Source: Megaleporinus macrocephalus (taxonomy: Eukaryota > Chordata > Actinopteri > Characiformes > Anostomidae). Taken from it: 64,000 nucleotides of DNA. The notes below the pieces were generated by a model. The model was not told the origin of the DNA. It searched no databases and saw only the letters and a list, made by a program, of their open reading frames with translations. Position 1 is the first letter of the stretch. Each line of letters begins with the position of its first letter. The position numbers were made by a program, and so were the translations under genes. The DNA is taken from contig CM038725.1 in assembly GCA_021613375.1 (NCBI GenBank), forward strand, positions 12,698,589 through 12,762,588. Reading direction: 5' to 3'. Shown here in pieces: positions 1-11,875 of this stretch.

Positions 1-832
1 TATGGTAGTATTGGTACAGTGTGTGTTATGGTAGTACTGTTACAGTATGTGTTATGGTAGTATTGGTACAGTGTGTGTTATGGTAGTACTGTTACAGTAT
101 GTATTATGGTAGTATTGTTACAGTGTGTATTATGGTAGTATTGGTACAGTGTGTGTTATGGTAGTATTGGTACAGTGTGTGTTATGGTAGTACTGTTACA
201 GTATGTGTTATGGTAGTATCGGTACAGTGTGTGTTATGTTAGTACTGTTACAGTATGTATTATGGTAGTATTGTTACAGTGTGTATTATGGTAGTATTGG
301 TACAGTGTGTGTTATGTTAGTACTGTTACAGTGTGTATTATGGTAGTATTGTTACAGTGTGTATTATGGTAGTATTGGTACAGTGTGTGTTATGGTAGTA
401 TTGGTACAGTGTGTGTTATGGTAGTATTGGTACAGTGTGTGTTATGGTAGTACTGTTACAGTATGTGTTATGGTAGTACTGTTACAGTATGTGTTATGTT
501 AGTACTGTTACAGTATGTATTATGGTAGTATTGGTACAGTGTGTGTTATGGTAGTATTGGTACAGTGTGTGTTATGGTAGTATTTGTACAGTATGTGTTA
601 TGTTAGTACTGTTACAGTATTTTGTATGGTAGTATTGGTACAGTATGTGTTATGTTAGTACTGTTACAGTATTTTGTATGGTAGTATTGGTACAGTATGT
701 GTTATGGTAGTATTGGTACAGTATGTATTATATTAGTACTGTTACAGTATGTGTTATGGTAGTACTGTTACAGTATGTATTATGTTAGTACTGTTACAGT
801 ATGTATTATGGTAGTATTGTTACAGTATGCCG
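1..832. repeat. 26-bp minisatellite, truncated by window start
   Basis: About 32 head-to-tail copies of a 26-bp unit built from TATGGTAGTA, (C/T)TG(G/T)TACAG and TRTGTRT. Two main variants alternate irregularly: one with ATTGGTACAGTG, one with ACTGTTACAGTA. The top strand is nearly free of C outside the single ACAG position. Around 600-690 two copies carry TTTTGTATGG in place of the usual junction. The array begins at base 1, so its left end lies outside the window; it ends where ATGCCGGAACTC starts unique sequence. A 62-codon frame across its right edge is a by-product of the repeat. Confidence 0.96.
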
Positions 833-1488
833 GAACTCTTAAAGACACACTAATACACACTGGAATAATATCACCAGGGATATCACTCGTGGAACTTTCT
901 CATATTAACCAAAAAAATAGTTTTCACCTGGTTTCACAGTTTTCCAAGCTTTTCACAAACTAGCACGCACTGCAAACTGTGTACACATTGTCTTGGCACA
1001 TGCTTTGCGAAAAGACAGTAGGTGGTCTATTTCCACTATGAACAGTAATAATAATAATCAAATTTGAAATGACATGATTATTTCTATTAACTAGGTATTA
1101 CATGTTTACTATGCAAGACAGTAATATATAACCTTAATGTAACCAAAGAAGGAAAGAAAGAACAACTTGATAACTAAAGGCAGTTTTGTGGTGTTTATGT
1201 TTCCTCTCCTCCCTCGTTTCTCAGACAGAGCAGACTTGCCCTCCTTCCAAACTCTGTCCTCCGTCTCTCGCTCACTGAACTCTCCCACTGTCAGAGGCAT
1301 TAAAAGCACTCTCCCAGAGTTTAGAACAACAATGTTGTGCACCTGCTGATTAGAAAAAAGGGACAAGCCTGAGGGACAAGGCTGAAGGTACATCGCACCC
1401 CTCTCGTTTGTAGAGCTGTTGTATTCACGAGAGCTCACTTCTCTCACTAAACAAGATAAAGTGTGGAGGAATACAAGAGAGAGATAAA
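833..1488. other. Anonymous non-coding sequence
   Basis: No repeat or gene is recognised. A 158-codon minus-strand frame (1109-1585) and a 60-codon plus-strand frame overlap here. The middle part (about 1200-1460) is more GC-rich than its surroundings, but there is no recognisable domain and no convincing splice context, so the frames are treated as chance. Confidence 0.6.
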
Positions 1489-1832
1489 CTGTTAAGAGGT
1501 GAAACTTAGTTAACAAGAGTAAATGTTTTATTTCCCTATTTATTATAAATAAACACTTTATAATGCACTTCTTATTCAAAAGCATTTTAAATGTAGCCCT
1601 TGTTTTTACTTAAATTGATGAAGGCATTTATTAAGTTCAGCATTTTAGTTCAGCATTTAAACTGTAAATATACTAAAATATACTGATCGGTATGTGTGAT
1701 GTGTTGGTGTTTCAGTAGCTGATGGTATAAGATGTTGATACTAGGCTACTTCAGTAAACAGGATACACAACTGATCTTCTGTAGGTGGACCTTACTGAAT
1801 TCTAATTAAATACCTCTGATTTAGAGGAAAAC
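1489..1832 (+). mobile_element. Partial copy of a dispersed DNA element (TCTAATTAAATACC end)
   Basis: From GTTAACAAGAG through GTAGCCCTTGTTTTTACTT, TTCAGCATTTAAACTG, GCTGATGGTATAA and CTACTTCAGTAAACAGG to TCTAATTAAATACC, the order and wording match the right half of 54455-54968 and, inverted, 54970-55200. The element therefore occurs at least three times in 64 kb. The left terminus seen at 54455 is missing here. The ends resemble hAT-type termini (CAGGGG), but no target duplication was found. Confidence 0.7.
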
Positions 1833-2716
1833 ACAGTTTGGATATTTAAATCAGTTTGTTGGGCCTATTCCAGCATTAAGTGAGTGTAATGCAGGAAACA
1901 CCATCAACAGGCATTAACACAATCACACATCCTATTAAATCATAATATAAATAATATAAATCATGCTTTGTTTGTTTATACTTATTCTAATGTAAATGTT
2001 TTTTAAATAAATAACCAGCTTCACTGCTCAGATAAATGGCTTTACATATCATTTCCTCAAATGCCTAAGACGTTTGCACAGCACCACCAAATATAGCACC
2101 ACCAAAATTACATACATGTCTGAAACGTAATGCACTAAACCAGCTATACAGCAGAAGTGCTGATTCCTTTGTAAACAGTTATTTGTTTTGGGGCCTTTTT
2201 AAGTCTCCATGCTCAGCCCACTTACTGAAATACTGACAAAGATCGAGGCTGACACTCAACAATTTGCATGTAATTCGTTTTTTATAGGCATCATGATTGG
2301 AACTAAAAGTTTCAGAGCGGCGGTCTCGCTAGAACAACTTCATGTCCTCTTTTCTTCCTCATCGCAGAGAGTCCTGAGGAGATGTGACAGGATGAACTGA
2401 AATGCTTCGGCGATAAGCACAGCCTGTCCAGCGGCGTGGATGATAGTGGCTATGTAAGCAAGTCACTTTACATCAATCAGCTGACTGTATCTGGAAGTGA
2501 CAGGAAGTATTTGGGTATGTTTTGCAGAAGGACTGTAGCATTTTAAAATAACCTTGATTTTCTTATTAAAATGTGGCTCAATGCTGTTAATGCTACGGGC
2601 ATTAATGCTACGGGTATGTATACTACATACGCAATAATGCATAGATGAGAAATAGTACCCCACAAATCACAGAGCACCCTTAATTTATTTCATTTACATT
2701 CATAAATCCATTAATT
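1833..2716. other. Anonymous AT-rich non-coding sequence
   Basis: Unique-looking intergenic or intronic sequence. A 63-codon frame at 2209-2400 has no recognisable motif. Confidence 0.6.
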
Positions 2717-3212
2717 CTTTGATGCACAAGCTAAACAAAACCCTTCTAATGCATAACATGGGTCAAACCTGACCCCTATTCATGTCTTATGTGTCTAATG
2801 TTGTGTATCTCTTTGGTATATCTATTAAAATCAGTTTATTTCATTATTTAATGTTTCATGTGTTCATTAAAAATCTTGTTTGATTACCTTAAACCATTAT
2901 TTTAATTCTTATTTATTAACTCCATGAACAAAAATGGTTTTGTAAATATGTTTCTGACTGGAAGTGTTCATATAAATGTAAATATCAACAGTTCCTATCA
3001 AATTCCATAGTGAATACATAAGGGTCAATTCTGACTCGAGGTGTGCGTTAGAAGGTAGACTTTTATTAAAAGGTAAATAAAAAAAACTAAAACTGAAATC
3101 AAGATTTGTGATGAACAAAGAAAATCCGGGAATTCAATGAAGCTTGAATGATGGTGCAAAGATATAGAAAATAAAGTCTCAGGTCACTTTTGACCCAGGT
3201 TGTGCATCAAAG
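2717..3212. mobile_element. MITE with 13-bp terminal inverted repeats, GGGTCA-rich
   Basis: CTTTGATGCACAA (2717-2729) is an exact reverse complement of TTGTGCATCAAAG (3200-3212). Inside are paired half-sites reading GGGTCAAACCTGACCC near the left, then GGGTCAATTCTGACTC and GGTCACTTTTGACCC near the right. This makes a 496-bp non-autonomous element with subterminal palindromes. No transposase is present and the superfamily is undetermined. Confidence 0.7.
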
Positions 3213-3560
3213 GCTTAAAAAGTCATTCATTTTTCTGGAGATATTCCAGAAAAGATACAAGATAGATATAAGATCCACTTGTAAAAAGAGAAGTCCAAAG
3301 AAGTCTCCTGACCTGGACTTCAAAAAAAGATTAAAAGCTACAAGAGAAAATGGAACTGCCAATAGTCATTAAAGACCTGGCAGACCCCCAAAACTGTCAC
3401 CATTAGATAAACAGCAGTTAAAGCTTTCATCTTTGAGAGAGAGAGGACAAAATTAAGCTCCACTCTTACTTCAGATCTGAAAACATCTACAGCTGTCACT
3501 CAAGACTAAGAGTCTGAAAGGACGTACGGCTGTCAAACATAGCTGTCCACCCCTAACACT
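3213..3560 (+). pseudogene. Decayed Tc1/mariner transposase 5' part
   Basis: Contains the degenerate stretch CTGGCAGACCCCCAAAACTG followed by a run resembling the DNA-binding part of Tc1-like transposases. The same wording recurs at 49790-50110 (TGGTAGACCCCCAAAAACTG), so both derive from one family. Frames are broken throughout. Assignment rests on my memory of teleost Tc1 relics plus the internal second copy. Confidence 0.5.
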
Positions 3561-3734
3561 GGAGTCCAGACCTGAACATCAGTATATTTGAGGTTAAGTG
3601 GACTGTGAGAAGCAAGAAGTCAATCAATCAACTGTTATTTTCACTCGGAAATACATTGAAGGAGACCCTCATTTACAATATGGACAAGCATTGCAATTAT
3701 TAAAGAAAAAGAGATTGAAAATAAATTAAAATTA

Positions 3735-3975
3735 ATTTTAGTGAGTACTTAAAATGTAAAAGAGACAATAAGAACAGAGACAAAATAAAGAAAAACAAAT
3801 AAAAACTGAAAAAGAAACTAAAATCAGGAATAAGACAAAGATAAAAAATAAGTCAATAAAGTAAATATAAATATAGTAGTAAAACATAAAATAGTAAAAG
3901 AAATAATAATAATAAAAATAAAAGTAATAATAAAATAATAATATTAATAATAATAGAGTAATACAAATAAAATAA
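3735..3975. repeat. A-rich low-complexity tract
   Basis: The top strand is almost entirely A with T and G (AAATAAAAAC, AATAATAATAAT types) and nearly lacks C. The 80-codon minus-strand frame rich in F, Y, L and I is only this composition read backwards. Confidence 0.85.
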
Positions 3976-4950
3976 ATCAATCAAATGTAGCCTTACGTCT
4001 AAGGCTGAACTTTGGAAGTGTGGAAAATATCCCTGTTTGGTTTATTTCTAAAACTGAAAGGAGGTCTTCTGAAAAAACTGGTGAACACACCATGCAATGC
4101 TGCATTGATAGTTTTCTGCCCTTTTCTGATTTACGAAAAATAAATAACTTGTACTTAATGGCTGTTCTGGAAATGAAATAATACATCAGCGGTCTCTGAC
4201 TTTTATACAGTACTCCAGGCCATTTAAAGAAATATTTTTTTTCAACACTAATCTTTTATCTGATGTACCTGTAGCATACTGTCACATACAATACTCGACA
4301 AGAGAGAAGAGAGAAAAGAACCACGAACCAAATCACTCAAAACATACTTATAACAGACAGCTGCTTTAACGCCTGCCTGTTACTTTCTGTCTACGTGTTT
4401 AGAGTTTTCAGTACAGGGACTCATTGTCAAAACCATTGTCTGCATTCAGTGATTATACGCCTCAGTTGCTGCAGACGGAGCTTACTTTAACTGTAGACTA
4501 CCACGTCCTGAATCACAACGTTGGCAGACAGTAGTAACAAATCCATAATAATAAACCCAGAGACAGGCAGTCAATGACAAAACAGACAATAATCTGTGAC
4601 AATAAAAACGCAAACAAGCTCAAAAAACAACAAAAAACTAGGAACAAGCTTCACAAATCACACCAGACCCTGCCAAAGCCAAAGCCAGGATCTATATACA
4701 AGGACACAGGTGCAATAGCAAAGTAGAAGCCGAGGAGCCATGGAATGCGACTAGGAAGCATCAGAGGAAAAAGAATAAGTGCTATTTTGTTTTCTGCAAA
4801 CTGATGCAGTGGGACAAATGGAAGAGCAAAGCCCGTGCCAGCAGTTTTCAATCAAGCCAGGACACACAATGACATCCACTTAAATAAGATAAGGTCCCTA
4901 CAGAGAACAAAGTAAACAACTTTCAATTCATTTTAATAAGAAACACAATA
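3976..4950. other. Anonymous non-coding sequence
   Basis: No recognisable repeat end, exon or RNA gene. Short frames have no domain. Confidence 0.55.
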
Positions 4951-5625
4951 TACACACCAGCAGCCATAACAGTAAAACCACCTTCTCCTGTTTATCAGCT
5001 CGACTGACCATAGAACTTTGTTAGCCCCCTTTCACCCTGTTTTTTTAATTAGCCGTCCCCCGACAGAGCACTGCAGTCACAATGATGTGGTGGTGGTGGT
5101 GTATCAGTGTGTGTTGCGCTGGTGTGAGGGGATCGAACACAGCACTGCTGCTGGAGTTTTTAAACACCTCACTGTCTCTGCTGACACACTGCTGAGAACA
5201 GTCCACCAACCAAAAAGGTCTAGCCAACAGTGTCCCGTGGTCAGTGACCTGTGAGCACTGATGAAGGACTAGAGGAACACAAACTGTGCAGCAGCAGACA
5301 AGCTACCGCCTTTGACTTTACATCTACAGGATGAACCAACACTGCTATGTCTGTGCCACTCGTACCAGCACAACACACTAACACACCACCACCATCTCAG
5401 TGCTGAGAATGATCCACCAACCAGGTAATGCCTGCTCTGTGGTGGTCCTGTGGGTTCATGAACACTGAAGAACAAGGTGAAAGGGGATAATGAAGTTTAC
5501 AGAGAATCAGATGGACTACAGTCTGTAAGTGTAGAACTCTACTGTGCACTTAAAGGGGACGCTGATGAAATAGTTAATAACATTAGATAAAAATAGTGTT
5601 TTTAATGTTATGGTTGATTGGTGTA
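4951..5625. mobile_element. Foldback DNA element, copy 1
   Basis: The left end TACACACCAGCAGCCATAAC and the reverse complement of the right end, TACACCAATCAACCATAAC, form imperfect terminal inverted repeats. The two halves also mirror each other internally: GTGTATCAGTGTGTGTTGCG and the antisense CACAACACACTAACACACC arms, and CAGTGCTGAGAATG type blocks. The whole 675 bp can fold into a long imperfect hairpin. Related copies lie at 10926-11564 and 17745-18058. No transposase frame survives. Confidence 0.75.
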
Positions 5626-6007
5626 TCAACAGCATACAAAGTGAAGCTTCTTGGTTTTTGGCTGTCACATACAGAACATGGAAAGGTTCTTGCTATTACT
5701 TGTTCAAGCACCAGTATTGAAATAATGGGATCACACTTTGGGATTCATATTTATTCCGGGAAGGCGGAGACAATATACAGGCTGGCCATTCAGTAAAACA
5801 TGACTGTTTTGCTTGTATTTGTATGTAGGAATGTAATACGGTTTGAAGGCTGCAGTAAATAATGTTTGTTTATTTGTTGTTTTGTTTCTAACACCTTTAG
5901 AGGCAGCAGTGAATATTCCTAGTTTAGTTAGCTAGTTTAATGTTAGTTCATTTGAAGATGTTCACGACTTGAGAGTTTAATAAGTATTGACAACTTTAGA
6001 CTTGTGT
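5626..6007. other. Anonymous AT-rich non-coding sequence
   Basis: Nothing recognisable beyond a short frame at 5596-5796 that starts inside the neighbouring element. Confidence 0.55.
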
Positions 6008-6213
6008 CTAGTTCACACTACATGATTTTAGCCTGATGTTTCAGTCGCCGACTGTTTTTTTGTAGATCGGCGACAAAAACCTCTGCTCGGAGGCAAAACG
6101 CCAACCACTCGGCACTCGGATCAGTCGTGTAGCGTGAACTGCTAAAAGATGTTTGCTGTTGCTGAGTGTTCGTCGTCTAATCGCAGACCCCCGGTGTTCT
6201 TGTCGAAGCGGCC

Positions 6214-6808
6214 TTAAGTATGCTTGGGTTATACTGACAAGTATATAGAACAGTCCAAGTATATTTGGCCTTTACTAGTACTTCATCTTTTGATTGAGAT
6301 AGAGATAGCACAAAAACACATCCAGTACAATATTCATTTAAAATTTGATTTATAAAAATTTATAAAGGTACAAATATGTTTCCTAATCTGAGTGTCTTGT
6401 TTATTTTACGTGTGTCCACTGGTGAGTAATTAGTAAAAAAAACATTAAACCTAGTCATATACTTTAAAGTATAACAATTATATAAGCAGTAAATTATAAG
6501 TGTTATGTTAAGTCCACTAAAAAAAACGTACAAGCTAGTAAACTAAGTAAACTCTTAAGATTACTTTTAGTGTAGTTGCAGTACAAAAGATGTAAAGTAG
6601 TTGCATACTTGGTTTACTACTTTTACACTTAAAGTGTACTTAAAAGTATACTTTTAAAAACTAGGAAGTGGGCCAATTTAGTCCCAAGAAGTATTAAAAT
6701 AGTACATATACAAGTGTACTCCTAGTACAATGACATTAATATAGTAACTGCATAAAGTATACGTAATAAAATGAACTTTAAGTATACTTATTTTCTGTAA
6801 GGGTATGC
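6214..6808. repeat. AT-rich insert with repeated AAGTATACTT motifs
   Basis: Enriched in AAGTATACTT, TAAAGTATAC and AGTGTACTTAAAAG words, in contrast with the GC-richer sequence on both sides (CTTGTCGAAGCGGCC and TGCCAGTCGGCAAC). It probably entered the surrounding element later. Exact ends and target duplication could not be fixed by eye. Confidence 0.4.
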
Positions 6809-7440
6809 CAGTCGGCAACTGTGAGTCAACAGTCGCATCTAGCTACAGCCAATAGGATCCAAGGTAGGATAAAATGATGAGCGTACGCGCCAACCATCGA
6901 AATCTTGATGTAATAAGCCTAAATAGGGCCGATCAATGGGTAGGAAGTAATGATAGAACTCCGGCAAATATCTAGAATGTTTAATATCTAGGCCAGTCTA
7001 GCTACAGCCAATGGAATCACGTAGAGAGAGAACCGCGTCAGCATTGACGCAATCTCTCTGCTGTGGACGATGCGACAGTCGAGGAGGAGTTCTCGAACTG
7101 TAAACAGTGGCTGTGAGAGCCTTTATCCATCTTCTCATCCATATTCACTCCTTTTTCTTCTTTATATCATCACTGCAGATCAGCGCAGTAACAACTTGTA
7201 TCGCTTGTTTGTTGATGTCTGTTTTGGAAACGTGTATGTTCTACATGGCGTCGCTAGCTCTCACATGCATTCAGTTCTCACCAGAGTTTATTCTCCTGTG
7301 CTCTTGTTTTTGGACAGCAGCCAGATGAGTGGGCGGTTCCCTAGCGTGAAAATCATGTAATTGGTGACCCCGTGTCGCCGATCAGTCAAGTAGTGTGAAA
7401 GCCACGACAACTAAAAGACTCGCCATTATAGCACAACCAG

Positions 7441-8164
7441 CAGAAATGTGCGATACTACAAAATTTTTTATCGATCCAATACTAAGTAAATACAGGGCAA
7501 GTATCACCGATACTGATACCAATCCAGATACTGATACCGATGGGAGAATCACCTACATGAAATAAAATAAAGTCTATTTATACCCTACCTACATGTAGCA
7601 GATATTAACTATTTGTTATAATAACAACTGTATTTATATTATTATTAATAGCCATATCTTATAATGAAAAAAGAATAGAAATCATATTTGATAATAATAT
7701 TATTACTTTTTATTTTTATTTATTTTTTAAAAATTATTATTATTATTGTTGTTTGTTGTATTGTTGTTATTTTCATAAAACAAGCATATACAAGCTTAAT
7801 AACAGAGTCAAATCTCTTAGTAGCTCCTATTTTATAAATAAAGGATGTGATCCAGATAGAAATCTGTAACATTTCAACTCGTTGCCAGATGAATAATAAT
7901 TCCGTAAATACATGAGTCGGTCATTTATAAAGTGCCTAAGGAGTTAAATCAGATGGACTACAGTAATCGTTAAACAATAGCAGTTGCTAGGATGCTGAGC
8001 TAATGGGAAAATGGTTGCTAAGCAGTGCTTCCTGTTAATGATGTGCATTACTGCAAATGGTTGAAATATCAGAAGTATCAATATTTTGATTTGAGAATTG
8101 ATTTCAGAGCATACAGGTCTGGTATCGGAGGTATCGATATTTCAGTATCGATCCGCACATCACA
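7441..8164. mobile_element. hAT-type non-autonomous element with perfect 8-bp TSD
   Basis: ACAACCAG occurs directly before (7433-7440) and directly after (8165-8172) the element. The left terminus CAGAAATGTGCGATAC resembles the reverse complement of the right terminus, TGTGATGTGCGGATCGATAC. The 724-bp interior is dominated by GATACTGATACC-like words and an AT-rich middle. Eight-base duplications and CAG-type ends are hAT features. No transposase frame. Confidence 0.8.
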
Positions 8165-8237
8165 ACAACCAGTCATGTTGTGTGAACAGTACAAAGACCT
8201 GACCACTCAAACAGTCGTGTAGTGTGAACCAGGCATT

Positions 8238-9699
8238 AGTTACATACAATGAACCAATAAGATAAGCTGTTAACTGCATTTCTACTATAAACAATAAAAT
8301 GCTTTCTGCCAGATCTTCGCTGCGTAACTCGTCCCACAGTTTTCAAAATATCAACACCGTTCCAGCTCCATACTGTCTGGTACGATCTTGTGATTCAGGC
8401 TTGCATAAAATTTTTTATCAGATGCACGGATTCCAGAAAACAACAGTTTTTTTCCGGAATTTCTTCCCATAGAGAATGAATAGGATAGAAAAGTCAATGC
8501 CAATGTATTGAACTTATGCTTGACTGACAGACACTGTTTTGCATACACTGGCTCAGGGCAGACCCCCGACCACGAGTGCAGCGCTGGTTTGACCTGCACT
8601 CGTTTGTTTGTTGTTTTTTTCATCCCACTTTCCCCCCCCCCATAGAGTCCCATTCATGTTTGAGCGCACCCAAAAAATGATGGTTTCATTTAACCGGCAG
8701 CCTCCAAACTGCATGTATTCCCTCAGAGCAGGTCTCCAAACACACTGACCTGCACGCTTCTACTTGTTAGTTATTCATCCCTTATTTCTGGCACTGCTTA
8801 AGCTGCACAATCGTCCTGCGTTTCTTTCAGGAAATGCACTTTTTTAAGTTAATTTGTGATCATTTCCAAAGCTGATCACAAATTAAAGGCACTTACTCTA
8901 CAGTATCTCATCAAGGAACCCTGTTCTTAAGAGTAATATCAGGTACAAGCCTGACTCAATAGGTTGGAGATGTTTCCTAGTCACACTGCATCTTCTTCAC
9001 TCCTGCAGCAGACTTGATGTTTTCCCCAAAGACTGCCTAAAGCAAATGTCCTGCCATGCAGCGATGTGTTGTAACCTACTGGACAGCACATCCACAACTA
9101 GCCTAGTTTCTTCACTCAAATGAGCCCAGTCAGTCAGGTTTCAGGTACAGCAACTGTAGCAGACAACCAGGTTTATGCCTCTATCCCCCTCTACACCTCT
9201 AACCTTGCCTTTAAGCTGCCACAGTGCTCAGCGAGCCCCATAAAAAGCCTTTCATCTACTCTATATGGCATGAGACTAGTGAATAAGACATTCATTTAGA
9301 GACCTAATTGTTTTGTCTTCTTGTCCCTCCCCCCCAGAGACTGTAATAGTCCCCCTGTGAAAAGTCCTGAGTGAATGATTACAAACAGTATCAATAATTT
9401 AGTGCTGGAGACGTAGCTAGCGTGTTCCGATCGATGGCAGGAGATAGTTGAATCAATCATCTCACGCCTCCTAAGCCCTAGGGACCTGTTACATGCTCAT
9501 CATGTTTCACCCACACTCATACTGAGCGCCAACAAAACCCTGTGCAACCGTCACAACATCCGCACTGCTGCCCTTTAGCTGGGTGTCTGTGCGCTGAGGC
9601 TTTTATGCATCATTTTCTATGGAAAAAATAGGACCACGTTCGCAGATGGGTGCTAGAAGATAATCTATAAGAGCTATATGTTATGGACATGACACTGGT

Positions 9700-9700
<1 letters not shown>
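8238..9700. other. Anonymous non-coding sequence
   Basis: Mostly unique-looking sequence without exons I can defend. A 100-codon minus-strand frame at 8351-8653 includes a poly-C run and has no domain. Parts of 9240-9600 are fairly GC-balanced and non-repetitive, and could include conserved non-coding sequence; a comparison with other fish would decide. Confidence 0.5.

Positions 9701-9701
<1 letters not shown>

Positions 9702-9783
<82 letters not shown>
9702..9783. repeat. (AT)n microsatellite followed by poly-T
   Basis: About 45 bp of alternating AT (9702-9746) followed by 37 consecutive T (9747-9783). Confidence 0.97.
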
Positions 9784-9786
<3 letters not shown>

Positions 9787-9985
9787 TGTTTGTGAGATAC
9801 CTGTATAACTAAATAGGTGAGTCTGTGATCAGGGCCTTGTGCGCAAAACAAGCTGCAGCCCATTTAGTACTGAGGAAGCTGTGTAACTGGAATATTTAAC
9901 CATTTCCAGCAGTGTCTGATGGTCAGAGTTGCAAGTGAGTATGCCACACACCTGTGAATACCACACGGTTCCTATAGAGAATTTT

Positions 9986-10227
9986 GCAGCTGTTCAAAGA
10001 AAAACATCTCCAATGGCAACTTTACAGGAGGGAACAAAAACCTTCTTCACTTTCAAGGTAAGTCAATGGAACCAGAACATTTTTCCAAGCTACTTTTGAG
10101 CATTTCTGTTGGTCCATTCATCATGAAACGTTCACACAATGCAAATGCCAGCTGTCGCGTTAAAACAGTGTAGGAAAATAAAAATCGACAAAAATGAAAA
10201 TGCATGTTTTGTTTGGACCGCAATGAT
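9986..10227 (+). mobile_element. 240-bp MITE family, copy A
   Basis: Reference orientation for a family with seven copies here. Left end GCTGTTCAAAGAAAAAC and right end GTTTGGACCGCAATGAT are decayed forms of inverted termini near ATCGCTGTCCAAAGAAAAA. Diagnostic internal words are GGCAACTTTACAGGAG, AAGTCAATGGAACCAGAA, GAGCATTTCTGTTGGTCCAT and AAAAATCGACAAAAATG. No coding capacity. Confidence 0.85.
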
Positions 10228-10251
10228 TTGCTTTCCAGTTTAAAATTCCTG

Positions 10252-10316
10252 TTCCACCTTAAATGATGCAGCAATTACATTAAGGCGTCTGCACAGGTGT
10301 GTAATTTAAGGTGGAA
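10252..10316. repeat. Short inverted repeat
   Basis: TTCCACCTTAAAT (10252-10264) and ATTTAAGGTGGAA (10304-10316) are exact reverse complements separated by 39 bp. Either a tiny MITE or a decayed terminus; function unknown. Confidence 0.7.
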
Positions 10317-10925
10317 TGGAAAATTCAAACACAAATAAGAAGCCATCTTTATGTACACTTTGATATATTGATATTATTTTAATATTTGATATTATTTTGA
10401 GCAATTAAAAAATCGGAGGGTTAAAAACATGTTTAAAATTCCAAAATTGAAATAGATACAAACAAGGTAAAGCTTTCAAAAAGCTTTTATTGGAATATAT
10501 ACCTATATATTAAGAGTTGCCTGACTTTGACAGTCATGTGATGAAAGTCAAATCGATTAATCACTGATGACATCATGAATAACACTATGGGACAAAGGAA
10601 TGCTTTGCAACAACCACTTTTATAATGGCATTCAGTAGCAGGTGGTTGAAGCGCTGTAGATCAGCGGAGAAATGTTAGAACAAAGCCAAACTCCACGGCT
10701 CAGTAGAGCGTGACGTGTCCTTTCCAACAAGCCCTTGTATTAATAGCCTTCAGCAAAACACAGATTTGGACCCTGGCTCCTCACCTGCTGTCTTCTCTAA
10801 GCGTCCATGTTGTTAGTGTCATATTTACATGATCAGCAATTATTAGTGACCTTAGGAAAACTGTTTCACTCTTAAACTGCTTTACTTTTTTTAAGTATCA
10901 CACACTGTGGTTGTGCTATGAGGTC
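10317..10925. other. Anonymous AT-rich non-coding sequence
   Basis: No recognised element or gene. Confidence 0.55.
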
Positions 10926-11564
10926 TACACCAATTACCCAGATCATTAAAACCACCACCTTGATTCTACAACATCTGGCTGTTTATCAGCTAAACTTTCC
11001 ATATAGGACCACTTTGTAGTTCTACCATTACAGCCTGTAGTCCAATTGTTTCTCTGTATACTTCGTTACCCTTTGATTATGTTTTTCAGTGGTCAGGACC
11101 CCCACAGAGCAGGCATGATTTGGGTGGTGGATCATTCTCAGCACTGTAGTGACGTGGTTGTGGTGTGTTAGTGTGTGTCGTGCTGGTAGAAGTGGATCAG
11201 ACACAGCTGCTAGATGTTGGTGGACTATTCTCAGTCCAGCAGTGACACTGAGGTGTTTAGTAACACCAGCAGCACAGCAGTGTCTGATCTACTCACACCA
11301 GCACAACACACTCTAACATATCACCACAACGTCAGTGTCACTGCAGTGCTGAGAATGAACTAACTGCTTTGTGGTGGTCCTGGGAGGATATGACTATTTA
11401 AAAACAGGCTAAAGATGGAACAGCAAAGTATACAGAGAAACAGATGGACTACAGTCTGTATTTGTAGAACAACAAAATGCTCATATATGATTAATGAAAC
11501 TGATAAAATAGTTAATGAATGTAGAAACAATGAGGTGGTTTTAATGTCATGGCTTATCAGTGTT
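10926..11564. mobile_element. Foldback DNA element, copy 2 (most complete)
   Basis: Runs from TACACCAATTACCC...CATTAAAACCACC on the left to GGTGGTTTTAATGTCATGG and CTTATCAGTGTT on the right. Inner arms are also complementary: GTGGATCATTCTCAGCACTG against CAGTGCTGAGAATG, and GTGTTAGTGTGTGTCGTGCT against CACACCAGCACAACACACTC. The 639-bp copy could form a hairpin with roughly 300-nt arms. Same family as 4951-5625 and 17745-18058. Confidence 0.8.
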
Positions 11565-11875
11565 GTTAAAAAGCCATTACAACCGTTCTATTTTATAAAA
11601 GTTTGATATAGTATGTAAACATTCTTCTTTTCAAACTTGTTGGTCAATACAGTCCATGTATGGAAACTAACCTGCAAAAATAAAACCTGACTGTATTGTG
11701 TTTGTGATGTCACAAAAAAACAACATTTACATACTGTATATCTGCCTATTCAGTTTACACCAGTTTAGGTTGCTGGTTCATGTTAAAATGAAAGCTATGT
11801 TTTAGGCCAGACTGCTGTTTGAATGAGGCAGCCAATCAGAACAAAGACTGTTCACGCCACTTACATTTATCATTT

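Larger units (their letters stand above)
6008..8237. mobile_element. Composite inverted-repeat element with TTCACACTACA ends, split by later insertions
   Basis: The left end AGTTCACACTACATGATTTT pairs with the right end CGTGTAGTGTGAACCAGGC. Related motifs recur inside (CGTGTAGCGTGAACTG near 6126 and AGTAGTGTGAAAGCC near 7389), giving a subterminal-repeat architecture like PIF/Harbinger-type MITEs; the superfamily is not proved. A 724-bp hAT (7441-8164) and an AT-rich block (about 6214-6808) lie inside. The original element was probably near 0.9 kb. A 96-codon frame at 7070-7360 has no recognised domain. Confidence 0.5.

Noticed and set aside
1109..1585. 158-codon minus-strand frame as a host gene
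   Set aside because: No recognisable domain or signal, and its start lies in sequence shared with a dispersed DNA element (1489-1832).
3738..3980. 80-codon hydrophobic minus-strand frame resembling a membrane protein
   Set aside because: A-rich low-complexity DNA read in reverse; the F/Y/L/I content is compositional.
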